A stretch of DNA of 64,000 nt from Atherix ibis (taxonomy: Eukaryota; Arthropoda; Insecta; Diptera; Athericidae). Under the pieces are notes generated by a model. That model was not told where the DNA came from. It saw nothing but the letters and a program-made list of their open reading frames with translations, and searched no databases. The position numbers and the translations under genes are program-made. This document shows, piece by piece, positions 12,061-23,380 of this stretch (positions within the stretch are counted from its first letter, which is position 1; the number at the start of each line of letters is the position of its first letter). The stretch spans positions 75,564,806 through 75,628,805 of the forward strand of contig OY282608.1 in NCBI GenBank assembly GCA_958298945.1, read 5' to 3'.

Positions 12061-12639
12061 CTAGGTTTGTTGGTTTGTTCGTTTGTTCGTTTGTTCGTTT
12101 GTTGGTTTGTTGGTTTGTTGGTTTGTTGGTTTGTTCGTTTGTTGGTTTGTTGGTTTGTTGGTTTGTTGGTTTGTTAGTTTGTTGGTTTGTTGGTTTGTTC
12201 GTTTGTTGGTTTGTTGATTTGTTGGTTTGTTGGTTTGTTGGTTTGTTGGTTTGTTGGTTTGTTGGTTTGTTGGTTTGTTGGTTTGTTGGTTTGTTGGTTT
12301 GTTGGTTTGTTGGATTGTTGGTTTGTTCGTTTATTGGTTTGTTGGTTTGTTGGTTTGTTGGTTTATTGGTTTGTTGGTTTTTTGGTTTGTTCGTTTGTTG
12401 GTTTGTTGATTTGTTGGTTTGTTGGTTTGTTGGTTTGTTGGTTTGTTGGTTTGTTAGTTTGTTGGTTTGTTGGTTTGTTGGTTTGTTGGTTTGTTGGTTT
12501 ATTCGTTTGTTGGTTTTTTGGTTTGTTGGTTTGTTCGTTAGTTGGTTTGTTGGTTTGTTGGTTTGTTGGTTTGTTGGTTTGTTGGTTTGTTGGTTTGTTA
12601 GTTTTTTGGTTTGTTGGCTTGTTGGTTTGTTGCTTTGTT

Positions 12640-12860
12640 GGTTTGTTGGTTTGTTGGTTTGTTGGTTTGTTGGTTTGTTGGTTTGTTGGTTTGTTGGTTT
12701 GTTGGTTTGTTGGTTTGTTGGTTTGTTGGTTTGTTGGTTTGTTGGTTTGTTGGTTTGTTGGTTTGTTGGTTTGTTGGTTTGTTGGTTTGTTGGTTTGTTG
12801 GTTTGTTGGTTTGTTGGTTTGTTGGTTTGTTGGTTTGTTGGTTTGTTGGTTTGTTGGTTT
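12640..12860 (+). repeat. Longest perfect run of the 8-bp unit noticed
   Basis: About 27 consecutive GGTTTGTT units without a variant lie between a GCTTTG marker and a GGTGG marker. The paralogous interval at 4162-4406 is 24 bp longer and contains one GATTTG variant, so the two copies differ by three units. Confidence 0.85.
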
Positions 12861-13079
12861 GGTGGTTTGTTGGTTTGTTGGTTTGTTCGTTTGTTGGTTT
12901 TTTAGTTTGTTTGTTTGTTGGTTTGTTGGTTTGTTGGTTTGTTGGTTTGTTGGTTTGTTGGTTTTTTGATTTGTTGGCTTGTTGGTTTGTTGGTTTGTTG
13001 GTTTGTTGATTTGTTGGTTTGTTGGTTTGTTGGTTTGTTGGCTTGTTGGTTTTTTGGTTTGTTGGTTTGTTGGTTTGTT

Positions 13080-13670
13080 AGTTTGTTGGTTTGTTGGTTT
13101 GTTGGCTTGTTGGTTTGTTGGTTTGTTGGTTTGTTGGTTTGTTGGTTTGTTGGTTTGTTGGTTTGTTGGTTTGTTGGTTTTTTGATATGTTGGCTTGTTG
13201 GTTTGTTGGATTGTTGATTTGTTGGCTTGTTGGTTTGTTGGTTTGTTCGTTTGTTGATTTGTTGGTTTGTTGGTTTGTTGGTTTGTTGATTTGTTGGTTT
13301 GTTGGTTTGTTGGTTTGTTGGTTTGTTGGTTTGTTGGTTTGTTGGTTTGTTGGTTTGTTGGTTTGTTGGTTTGTTGGTTTGTTAGTTTGTTGGTTTGTTG
13401 GTTTGTTGGCTTGTTGGTTTGTTGGTTTGTTGGTTTGTTGGTTTGTTGGTTTGTTGGTTTGTTGGTTTGTTGGTTTTTTGATATGTTGGCTTGTTGGTTT
13501 GTTGGATTGTTGATTTGTTGGCTTGTTGGTTTGTTGGTTTGTTCGTTTGTTGGTTTGTTGGTTTGTTGGTTTGTTGGTTTGTTGATTTGTTGGTTTGTTG
13601 GTTTGTTGGTTTGTTGGTTTGTTGGTTTGTTGGCTTGTTGGCTTGTTGGATTGTTGGATTTTTAGTTTGT
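13080..13670 (+). repeat. Local tandem duplication of 296 bp
   Basis: GATATG near 13,185 and near 13,481 are 296 bp (37 units) apart. Both are preceded by a run of perfect units with GGCTTG and followed by GGATTG, GATTTG, GGCTTG and CGTTTG in the same order. Confidence 0.75.
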
Positions 13671-14070
13671 TTGTTTGTTGGTTTGTTGGTTTGTTGGTTT
13701 GTTGGTTTGTTGGTTTGTTGGTTTGTTGGTTTGTTGGTTTTTTTATTTGATGGATTGTTGGTTTGTTGGTTTGTTGGTTTGTTGATTTGTTGGTTTGTTG
13801 GTTTGTTGGTTTGTTGGTTTGTTGGTTTTTAGGTTTGTTAGTTTGTTGGTTTTTTAGTTTGTTGGTTTGTTGGCTTGTTAGTTTGTTGGTTTGTTGGTTT
13901 GTTGGTTTGTTGGTTTGTTGGTTTGTTGGTTTGTTGGTTTTTTGATATGTTGGCTTGTTGGTTTGTTGGATTGTTGATTTGTTGGCTTGTTGGTTTGTTG
14001 GTTTGTTGGGTTGTTGGTTTGTTGGTTTGTTGGTTTGTTGGGATGTTGGTTTGTTGGTTTGTTGGTTTGT

Positions 14071-15740
14071 TGGTTTGTTGGTTTATTTGTTTATTCGTTT
14101 GTTGGCTTGTTGGTTTGTTGGCTTGTTGATTTATTCGCTTGTTGGTTTATTGGTTTGTTGGTTTGTTCGTTTGTTGGTTTGTTCGTTTGTTGGCTTGTTG
14201 GTTTGTTGGCTTGTTGGCTAGTTGGTTTGTTGGTTTGTTGGTTCTTTTGTTTGTTGGTTTGTTCGTTTGTTGGTCTTTTGATTTGTTGGCTTGTTGGCTT
14301 GTTGGTTTGTTGGTTTGTTGGCTTGTTGGTTTGTTGGTTTGTTGGTTTGTTGGTTTGTTGGTTTGTTGGTTTGTTGGTTTGTTGGTTTGTTTGTTTGTTG
14401 GTTTGTTTGTTCGTTGGCTTGTTAGTTTGTTGGTTTGTTGGTTTGTTGGTTTGTTGTTTTGTTGGTTTGTTTGTTTGTTGGTTTGTTGGTTTGTTCGTTT
14501 TTTGGCTTGTTGGTTTGTTGGCTTGTTGGCTTGTTGGTCTATTGGTTTGTTTGTTTGTTGGTTTATTGGTTTGTTGGTTTGTTGGTTTATTTGTTTGTTG
14601 GTTTGTTGGTTTTTGTTGGTTTGTTGATTTGTTTGTTTGTTGGTTTGTTGGTTTGATAGTTTGTTGGTTTGTTTGTTTGTTGGTTTGTTCGTTTGTTGGC
14701 TTGTTGGTTTCTTGGCTTTTTGGCTTGTTGGCATGCTTGTTTGTTGGTTTGTTGGTTTGTTGGTTTGTTGGCTTGTTGGCTTGTTGGCTTGCTGGCTTGC
14801 TGGCTTGTTGGTTTGTTGGTTTGTTGGTTTGTTGGTTTGTTGGTTTGTTGGTTTGTTAGTTTGTTGGTTTGTTGTTTGTTGGTTTATTTGTTTGTTGGTT
14901 TGTTGGCTTGTTGGTTTGTTGGCTTGTTGGTTTGTTGGTTTGTTGGTTTGTTGGTTTAATTGTTTGTTGGTTTGTTGGTTTGTTGGTTTGTTCGTTTGTT
15001 CGTTTGTTGGTTTGTTGGTTTGTTGGTTTGTTGGTTTGTTGGTTTGTTGGTTTGTTGGTTTGTTGGCTTGTTGGTTTGTTGACTTGTTGGTTTGTTGGTT
15101 TGTTGGTTTGTTTGTTTGTTGTTTTGGTCGTTTGTTGGCTTGTTGGTTTGTTGGTTTGTTGGTTTATTGGTTTTTTGGTTTGTTGGCTTGTTGGTTTGTT
15201 GGCTTGTGGGTTTGTTGGTTTGTCCGTTTGTTGGTTTGTTGGTTTGTTAGTTTGTTGGCTTGTTGGTTTGTTGGTTTGTTGGTTTGTTGGTTTGTTGGTT
15301 TATTTGTTTGTTGGTTTGTTGGCTTGTTGGCTTGTTTGTTTTATTGGCTTGTTGGTTTGTTGGTTAATTTGTTTGTTGGTTTGCTTGTTTGTTGGTTTGT
15401 TGGTTTGTTCGTTTGTTGGTTTGTTGGTTTGTTGGTTTGTTGGTTTGTTGGTTTGTTGGCTTATTGGTTTGTTGACTTGTTGGTTTGTTGGTTTGTTGGT
15501 TTGTTTGTTTGTTGGTTTGGTCGTTTGTTGGCTTGTTGGTTTGTTGGTTTGTTGGTTTGTTGGTTTTTTGGTTTGTTGGCTTGTTGGTTTGTTGGTTTGT
15601 GGGTTTGTTGGTTTGTTCGTTTGTTGGTTTGTTGGTTTGTTAGTTTGTTGGCTTGTTCGTTTGTTGGTTTGTTAGTTTGTTGGTTTGTTAGTTTGTTGGC
15701 TTGTTGGTTTGTTGGTTTGCTGGTTTTTTGATTTGTTGGC
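14071..15740 (+). repeat. C-family higher-order block, copy C2
   Basis: Its markers match C1: TTATTCGCTTG near 14,135, GGCTAG at 14216, a degenerate GGTCTTTTG in place of GGTGTTTTGG near 14,272, GGTCTATTGG near 14,537, GGTTTTTGTT at 14608, GATAGTTTG near 14,656, GGCATGCTTG at 14730 and GGTTAATTTG at 15362. The block pairs with 17.06-18.96 kb at offsets of 2992, 3000 and 3008 bp before diverging by an extra duplication. No gene is present. Confidence 0.8.
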
Positions 15741-17060
15741 TTGTTGGTTTGTTGGTTTGTTGGTTTGTTGGTTTGTTGGTTTGTTGGTTTGTTGGTTTGT
15801 TGGTTTGTTGGCTTGTTTGTTTGTTGGTTTGTTGGTTTGTTGGTTTGTTTGTTTGCTGGTTTGTTGGTTTGTTGGTTTGTTGGTTTGTTCGTTTGTTGGT
15901 TTGTTGGTTTGTTAGTTTGTTGGCTTGTTGGTTTGTTGGTTTGTTGGTTTGTTGGTTTGTTGGTTTGTGGGTTTGTTCGTTTGTTGGTTTGTTGGCTTGT
16001 TGGTTTGTTGGTTTGTTGGTTTGTTGGTTTGTTGGTTTGTTGGTTTGTTGGTTTGTTGGTTTGTTGGTTTTTTGGTTGTTGGTTTGTTGGTTTGTTCGTT
16101 TGTTGGTTTGTTGGTTTGTTGGTTTGTTGGTTTGTTGGTTTGTTGGTTTGTTGGTTTGTTGGTTTGTTGGTTTGTTTGTTTGTTTACTTGTTGGTTTATT
16201 GGCTTGTTGGCTTGTTGGTTTGTTGGTTTGTTGGTTTGCTGGTTTGTTGGTTTGTTGGTTTGTTGGTTTGTTCGTTTTTTGGTTTGTTGGTTTGTTGTTT
16301 TCTTGGTTTGTTGGTTTGTTGGTTTGTTGGTTTGTTGGTTTTTTGGTTTGTTGGTTTGTTAGTTTAATGGTTTGTTGGCTTGTTGGTTTGTTTGTTTGTT
16401 GGTTTGTTGATTTGTTGGTTTGTTGGTTTGTTGGTTTGTTGGTTTGTTGGTTTGTTGGTTTGTTGGTTTGTTGGTTTGTTGGCTTGTTGGTTTGTTGGCT
16501 TGTTGGCTTGTTGGATTGTTGGTTTTTTGATTTGATGGATTGTTGGTTTGTTGGTTTGTTGGTTTGTTGATTTGTTGGTTTGTTGGTTTGTTGGTTTGTT
16601 GGTTTGTTGGTTTGTTGGTTTGTTGGTTTTTAGGTTTGTTAGTTTGTTGGTTTGTTAGTTTGTTGGTTTGTTGGTTTGTTGGCTTGTTAGTTTGTTGGTT
16701 TGTTGGTTTGTTGGTTTGTTGGTTTGTTGGTTTGTTGGTTTGTTGGTTTGTTGGTTTTTTGATATGTTGGCTTGTTGGTTTGTTGGATTGTTGATTTGTT
16801 GGCTTGTTGGTTTGTTGGTTTGTTAGTTTGTTGGCTTGTTGGTTTGTTGGTTTGTTGGTTTGTTGGTTTGTTGGTTTGTGGGTTTGTTCGTTTGTTGGTT
16901 TGTTGGCTTGTTGGTTTGTTGGTTTGTTGGTTTGTTGGTTTCTTGGTTTGTTGATTTGTTGGTTTGTTGGTTTGTTGGTTTTTTGGTTGTTGGTTTGTTG
17001 GTTTGTTCGTTTGTTGGTTTGTTGGTTTGTTGGGATGTTGGTTTGTTGGTTTGTTGGTTT
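15741..17060 (+). repeat. Mixed block with an internal 0.9-kb duplication
   Basis: The pair GTGGG near 15,969 and GGTTGTTGG near 16,074 recurs near 16,870 and 16,985 (offsets 901 and 911). The 10-bp drift reflects an insertion containing GGTTTCTT and GATTTG units. A GATATG mark near 16,762 links this block to run II. No gene is present. Confidence 0.7.
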
Positions 17061-18960
17061 GTTGGTTTGTTGGTTTATTTGTTTATTCGTTTGTTGGCTT
17101 GTTGGTTTGTTGGCTTGTTGATTTATTCGCTTTTTGGTTTGTTGGTTTGTTGGTTTGTTCGTTTGTTGGTTTGTTCGTTTGTTGACTTGTTGGTTTGTTG
17201 GCTTGTTGGCTAGTTGGTTTGTTGGTTTGTTGGTTCTTTTGTTTGTTGGTTTGTTCGTTTGTTGGTGTTTTGGTTTGTTGGCTTGTTGGCTTGTTGGTTT
17301 GTTGGTTTGTTGGCTTGTTGGTTTGTTGGTTTGTTGGTTTGTTGGTTTGTTGGTTTGTTGGTTTGTTGGTTTGTTGGTTTGTTTGTTTGTTGGTTTGTTT
17401 GTTCGTTGGCTTGTTAGTTTGTTGGTTTGTTGGTTTGTTGGTTTGTTGGTTTGTTGTTTTGTTGGTTTGTTTGTTTGTTGGTTTGTTGGTTTGTTCGTTT
17501 TTTGGCTTGTTGGTTTGTTGGCTTGTTGGCTTGTTGGTCTGTTGGTTTGTTTGTTTGTTGGTTTATTGGTTTGTTGGTTTGTTGGTTTATTTGTTTGTTG
17601 GTTTGTTGGTTTTTGTTGGTTTGTTGATTTGTTTGTTTGTTGGTTTGTTGGTTTGATAGTTTGTTGGTTTGTTGGTTTGTTTGTTTGTTGGTTTGTTCGT
17701 TTGTTGGCTTGTTGGTTTCTTGGCTTTTTGGCTTGTTGGCATGCTTGTTTGTTGGTTTGTTGGTTTGTTGGTTTGTTGGCTTGTTGGCTTGTTGGCTTGC
17801 TGGCTTGTTGGTTTGTTGGTTTGTTGGTTTGTTGGTTTGTTGGTTTGTTTGTTTGTTAGTTTGTTGGTTTGTTGGTTTAATTGTTTGTTGGTTTGTTGGT
17901 TTGTTGGTTTGTTCGTTTGTTGGTTTGTTGGTTTGTTGGTTTGTTGGTTTGTTGGTTTGTTGGTTTGTTGGTTTGTTGGCTTGTTGGTTTGTTGACTTGT
18001 TGGTTTGTTGGTTTGTTGGTTTGTTTGTTTGTTGGTTTGGTCGTTTGTTGGCTTGTTGGCTTGTTGGTTTGTTGGTTTATTGGTTTTTTGGTTTGTTGGC
18101 TTGTTGGTTTGTTGGCTTGTGGGTTTGTTGGTTTGTCCGTTTGTTGGTTTAATTGTTTGTTGGTTTGTTGGTTTGTTGGTTTGTTGGTTTGTTCGTTTGT
18201 TGGTTTGTTGGTTTGTTGGTTTGTTGGTTTGTTGGTTTGTTGGTTTGTTGGTTTGTTGGTTTGTTGGCTTGTTGGTTTGTTGACTTGTTGGTTTGTTGGT
18301 TTGTTGGTTTGTTTGTTTGTTGGTTTGGTCGTTTGTTGGCTTGTTGGTTTGTTGGTTTGTTGGTTTATTGGTTTTTTGGTTTGTTGGCTTGTTGGTTTGT
18401 TGGCTTGTGGGTTTGTTGGTTTGTCCGTTTGTTGGTTTGTTAGTTTGTTGGCTTATTCGTTTGTTGGTTTGTTAGTTTGTTGGCTTGTTGGTTTGTTGGT
18501 TTGTTGGTTTGTTGGTTTGTTGGTTTATTTGTTTGTTGGTTTGTTGGCTTGTTGGCTTGTTTGTTTTATTGGCTTGTTGGTTTGTTGGTTAATTTGTTTG
18601 TTGGTTTGCTTGTTTGTTGGTTTGTTGGTTTGTTCGTTTGTTGGTTTGTTGGTTTGTTGGTTTGTTGGTTTGTTGGTTTGTTGGCTTATTGGTTTGTTGA
18701 CTTGTTGGTTTGTTGGTTTGTTGGTTTGTTTGTTTGTTGGTTTGGTCGTTTGTTGGCTTGTTGGTTTGTTGGTTTGTTGGTTTGTTGGTTTTTTGGTTTG
18801 TTGGCTTGTTGGTCTGTTGGCTTGTGGGTTTGTTGGTTTGTTCGTTTGTTGGTTTGTTGGTTTGTTAGTTTGTTGGCTTGTTCGTTTGTTGGTTTGTTAG
18901 TTTGTTGGTTTGTTAGTTTGTGGGCTTGTTGGTTTGTTGGTTTGCTGGTTTTTTGATTTG
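17061..18960 (+). repeat. C-family higher-order block, copy C3
   Basis: GGCTAG at 17208, GGTGTTTTGG at 17264, GGTTTTTGTT at 17608 and GGCATGCTTG at 17738 match C2. The block is longer than C2 because of an internal duplication at 17.88-18.43 kb. No gene is present. Confidence 0.8.
17877..18440 (+). repeat. Local tandem duplication of 272-288 bp
   Basis: A rare AATTG mark at 17879 recurs at 18151 (272 bp), TTCG at 17912 recurs at 18192 (280 bp), and GACTTG at 17994 recurs at 18282 (288 bp). The offset grows by exactly one unit twice, which records two single-unit gains after duplication. Confidence 0.85.
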
Positions 18961-19290
18961 TTGGCTTGTTGGTTTGTTGGTTTGTTGGTTTGTTGATTTG
19001 TTGGTTTATTGGTTTGTTGGTTTGTTGGTTTGTTGGTTTTTTGGTTTGTTGGTTTGTTGGTTTGTTAGATTGTTGGTTTTTTTATATGTTGGCTTGTTGG
19101 TTTGTTGGATTGTTGATTTGTTGGCTTGTTGGTTTGTTGGTTTGTTGGTTTGTTGGTTTGTTGGTTTGTTGGTTTGTTGGTTTGTTGGTTTGTTGGTTTG
19201 TTGGTTTGTTGGTTTGTTGGTTTGTTGGTTTATTTGTTTATTCGTTTGTTGGCTTGTTGGTTTGTTGGCTTGTTGATTTGTTCGCTTGTT
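18961..19290 (+). repeat. Linker with ATATG mark and C-family entry
   Basis: A run with GATTTG, GGTTTATT and a TTTATATG mark near 19,081 leads through perfect units into GGTTTATTTGTTTATTCG near 19,228. The same linker recurs near 21,100, 22,365 and 24,512. No gene is present. Confidence 0.7.
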
Positions 19291-20020
19291 GGTTTGTTGG
19301 TTTGTTGGTTTGTTCGTTTGTTGGTATGTTCGTTTGTTTGCTTGTTGGTTTGTTGGCTTGTTGGATAGTTGGTTTGTTGGTTTGTTGGTTCGTTTGTTTG
19401 TTCGTTTGTTTGTTTGTTGGTGTTTTGGTTTGTTGGCTTGTTGGCTTGTTGGTTTGTTGGTTTGTTGGCTTGTTGGTCTGTTGATTTGTTGGTTTGTTGG
19501 TTTGTTGGTTTGTTGGTTTGTTGGTTTGTTGGTTTGTTGGTTTGTTTGTTTGTTGGTTTGTTTGTTTGTTGGCTTGTTAGTTTGTTGGTTTGCTGTTTTG
19601 TTGGTTTGTTGTTTTGTTGGTTTGTTTGTTTGTTGGTTTGTTGGTTTGTTCGTTTTTTGGCTTGTTGGTTTGTTGGCTTGTTGGCTTGTTGGGCTGTTGG
19701 TTTGTTTGTTTGTTGGTTTATTAGTTTGTTGGTTTGTTGGTTTATGTGTTTGTTGGTTTGTTGTTTTTGTTGGTTTGTTGATTTGTTTGTTTGTTGGTTT
19801 GTTGGTTTGATTGTTTGTTGGTTTGTTTGTTTGTTTGTTTGTTGGTTTGTTCGTTTGTTGGCTTGTTGGTTTGTTGACTTTTTGGCTTGTTGGCATGCTT
19901 GTTTGTTGGTTTGTTGGTTTGTTGGTTTGTTGGCTTGTTGGCTTGTTGGCATGCTGGCTTGTTGGTTTGTTGGTTTGTTGGTTTGTTGGTTTGTTGGTTT
20001 GTTGGTTTGTTAGTTTGTTG
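19291..20020 (+). repeat. C-family sub-block P, first copy
   Basis: This sub-block holds GGATAG in place of GGCTAG near 19,363, GGTTCGTTTG, GGTGTTTTGG at 19419, GGTCTG near 19,475, GGGCTG near 19,690 and GGCATGC near 19,891. It recurs at 22.65-23.38 kb at an offset of 3363 bp. Confidence 0.8.
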
Positions 20021-21250
20021 GTTTGTTGGTTTGTTGGTTTATTTGTTTGTTGGTTTGTTGGCTTGTTGGTTTGTTGGCTTGTTGGTTTGTTGGTTTGTTG
20101 GTTTGTTGGTTTATTTGTTTGTTTGTTTGTTGGTTTGTTGGTTTGTTGGTTTGTTCGTTTGTTGGTTTGTTGGTTTGTTGGTTTGTTGGTTTGTTGATTT
20201 GTTGGTTTATTGGTTTGTTGGTTTGTTGGCTTGTTGGTTTGTTGACTTGTTGGTTTGTTGGTTTGTTGGTTTGTTTGTTTGTTGGTTTGGTCTTTTGTTG
20301 GCTTGTTGGTTTGTTGGTTTGTTGGTTTATTGGTTTTTTGGTTTGTTGGCTTGTTGGTTTGTTGGCTTGTGGGTTTGTTGGTTTGTCCGTTTGTTGGTTT
20401 ATTGGTTTGTTAGTTTGTTGGCTTATTCGTTTGTTGGTTTGTTAGTTTGTTGGCTTGTTGGTTTGTTGGTTTGTTGGTTTGTTGGTTTGTTGGTTTATTT
20501 GTTTGTTGGTTTGTTGGCTTGTTGGCTTGTTTGTTTTATTGGCTTGTTGGTTTGTTGGTTAATTTGTTTGTTGGTTTGCTTGTTTGTTGGTTTGTTGGTT
20601 TGTTCGTTTGTTGGTTTGTTGGTTTGTTGGTTTGTTGGTTTGTTGGTTTGTTGGCTTATTGGTTTGTTGACTTGTTGGTTTGTTGGTTTGTTGGTTTGTT
20701 TGTTTGTTGGTTTGGTCGTTTGTTGGCTTGTTGGTTTGTTGGTTTGTTGGTTTGTTGGCTTGTGGGTTTGTTGGTTTGTTCGTTTGTTGGTTTGTTGGTT
20801 TGTTAGTTTGTTGGCTTATTCGTTTGTTGGTTTGTTAGTTTGTTGGTTTGTTAGTTTGTGTGCTTGTTGGTTTGTTGGTTTGCTGGTTTTTTGATTTGTT
20901 GGCTTGTTGGTTTGTTGGTTTGTTGGTTTGTTGATTTGTTGGTTTGTTGGTTTGTTGGTTTGTTGGTTTGTTGGTTTTTTGGTTAGTTGGTTTGTTGGTT
21001 TGTTAGTTTGTTGGTTTGTTGGTTTGTTGGCTTGTTGGTTTGTTGGTTTGTTGGTTTGTTGGTTTGTTAGTTTGTTGGTTTGTTGGTTTGTTGGTTTTTT
21101 TATATGTTGGCTTGTTGATTTGTTGGATTGTTGATTTGTTGGCTTGTTGGCTTGTTGGCTTGTTGGGCTGTTGGTTTGTTTGTTTGTTGGTTTATTGGTT
21201 TGTTGGTTTGTTGGTTTGTTGGTTTGTTGGTTTGTTGGTTTGTTAGTTTG
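20021..21250 (+). repeat. C-family sub-block Q, first copy
   Basis: Q holds GACTTG, a GGTCTTTTG mark, TTTGTCCG, TTGTTTTATTGG, GGTTAATTTG and a TATATG mark at 21101. It recurs in tandem with offsets of 1233 bp rising to 1265 bp (four units) along its length, and again 2131-2147 bp farther on. Confidence 0.85.
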
Positions 21251-22650
21251 TTGGTTTGTTGGTTTGTTGGTTTATTTGTTTGTTGGTTTGTTGGCTTGTT
21301 GGTTTGTTGGCTTGTTGGTTTGTTGGTTTGTTGGTTTGTTGGTTTATTTGTTTGTTTGTTTGTTGGTTTGTTGGTTTGTTGGTTTGTTCGTTTGTTGGTT
21401 TGTTGGTTTGTTGGTTTGTTGGTTTGTTGATTTGTTGGTTTATTGGTTTGTTGGTTTGTTGGCTTGTTGGTTTGTTGACTTGTTGGTTTGTTGGTTTGTT
21501 GGTTTGTTTGTTTGTTGGTTTGGTCTTTTGTTGGCTTGTTGGTTTGTTGGTTTGTTGGTTTATTGGTTTTTTGGTTTGTTGGCTTGTTGGTTTGTTGGCT
21601 TGTGGGTTTGTTGGTTTGTCCGTTTGTTGGTTTATTGGTTTGTTAGTTTGTTGGCTTATTCGTTTGTTGGTTTGTTAGTTTGTTGGCTTGTTGGTTTGTT
21701 GGTTTGTTGGTTTGTTGGTTTGTTGGTTTATTTGTTTGTTGGTTTGTTGGCTTGTTGGCTTGTTTGTTTTATTGGCTTGTTGGTTTGTTGGTTAATTTGT
21801 TTGTTGGTTTGCTTGTTTGTTGGTTTGTTGGTTTGTTCGTTTGTTGGTTTGTTGGTTTGTTGGTTTGTTGGTTTGTTGGTTTGTTGGCTTATTGGTTTGT
21901 TGACTTGTTGGTTTGTTGGTTTGTTGGTTTGTTTGTTTGTTGGTTTGGTCGTTTGTTGGCTTGTTGGTTTGTTGGTTTGTTGGTTTGTTGGTTTTTTGGT
22001 TTGTTGGCTTGTTGGTTTGTTGGCTTGTGGGTTTGTTGGTTTGTTCGTTTGTTGGTTTGTTGGTTTGTTAGTTTGTTGGCTTATTCGTTTGTTGGTTTGT
22101 TAGTTTGTTGGTTTGTTAGTTTGTGTGCTTGTTGGTTTGTTGGTTTGCTGGTTTTTTGATTTGTTGGCTTGTTGGTTTGTTGGTTTGTTGGTTTGTTGAT
22201 TTGTTGGTTTGTTGGTTTGTTGGTTTGTTGGTTTGTTGGTTTTTTGGTTAGTTGGTTTGTTGGTTTGTTAGTTTGTTGGTTTGTTGGTTTGTTGGCTTGT
22301 TGGTTTGTTGGTTTGTTGGTTTGTTGGTTTGTTAGTTTGTTGGTTTGTTGGTTTGTTGGTTTTTTTATATGTTGGCTTGTTGATTTGTTGGATTGTTGAT
22401 TTGTTGGCTTGTTGGCTTGTTGGCTTGTTGGGCTGTTGGTTTGTTTGTTTGTTGGTTTATTGGTTTGTTGGTTTGTTGGTTTGTAAGTTTGTTGGTTTGT
22501 TGGTTTGTTGGTTTATTTGTTTATTGATTTGTTGGCTTGTTGGTTTGTTGGCTTGTTAATTTGTTGGTTTGTTGGTTTATTTGTTTGTTGGTTTGTTGGT
22601 TTGTTGGTTTGTTGGTTTGTTCCTTTGTTGGTTTGTTGGTTTGTTGGTTT
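21251..22650 (+). repeat. C-family sub-block Q, second copy, with linker
   Basis: The marker series is the same as in the first Q. The TATATG mark falls at 22366, 1265 bp after the first. GGGCTG near 22,430 and TTCCTTTG near 22,620 follow. The final portion leads into the second P. Confidence 0.85.
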
Positions 22651-23380
22651 GTTGGTTTGTTGGTTTGTTGGTTTGTTGGTTTGTTGGTTTGTTGGTTTCT
22701 TGGCTTGTTGGTTTGTTGGCTTGTTGGATAGTTGGTTTGTTGGTTTGTTGGTTCGTTTGTTTGTTCGTTTGTTTGTTTGTTGGTGTTTTGGTTTGTTGGC
22801 TTGTTGGCTTGTTGGTTTGTTGGTTTGTTGGCTTGTTGGTCTGTTGGTTTGTTGGTTTGTTGGTTTGTTGGTTTGTTGGTTTGTTGGTTTGTTGGTTTGT
22901 TTGTTTGTTGGTTTGTTTGTTTGTTGGCTTGTTAGTTTGTTGGTTTGTTGTTTTGTTGGTTTGTTGTTTTGTTGGTTTGTTTGTTTGTTGGTTTGTTGGT
23001 TTGTTCGTTTTTTGGCTTGTTGGTTTGTTGGCTTGTTGGCTTGTTGGGCTGTTGGTTTGTTTGTTTGTTGGTTTATTAGTTTGTTGGTTTGTTGGTTTAT
23101 GTGTTTGTTGGTTTGTTGGTTTTTGTTGGTTTGTTGATTTGTTTGTTTGTTGGTTTGTTGGTTTGATTGTTTGTTGGTTTGTTTGTTTGTTTGTTTGTTG
23201 GTTTGTTCGTTTGTTGGCTTGTTGGTTTGTTGACTTTTTGGCTTATTGGCATGCTTGTTTGTTGGTTTGTTGGTTTGTTGGTTTGTTGGCTTGTTGGCTT
23301 GTTGGCATGCTGGCTTGTTGGTTTGTTGGTTTGTTGGTTTGTTGGTTTGTTGGTTTGTTGGTTTGTTGGTTTGTTAGTTT
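22651..23380 (+). repeat. C-family sub-block P, second copy
   Basis: GGATAG near 22,726 and GGTGTTTTGG at 22782 lie 3363 bp after those of the first P. The later half retains the TTTATGTG mark near 23,098, which matches 19,742. No gene is present. Confidence 0.8.

Larger units (their letters stand above)
12061..14070 (+). repeat. Near-homogeneous run II (copy of run I)
   Basis: TAGTTTTTTGG at 12599, GCTTTG near 12,632, GGTGG at 12861 and GATATG near 13,185 repeat the markers of run I. The run is extended by further GATATG marks near 13,481 and 13,945. Each is followed by GGATTG, GATTTG and GGCTTG in the same order. No gene is present. Confidence 0.85.

Noticed and set aside
19075..19090. TATA-like TTTTTTTATATG near 19,081 and its copies near 21,100, 22,365 and 24,512
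   Set aside because: It is a local variant of GGTTTGTT and GATATG units carried by block duplication, with no gene downstream. Nothing supports a promoter.
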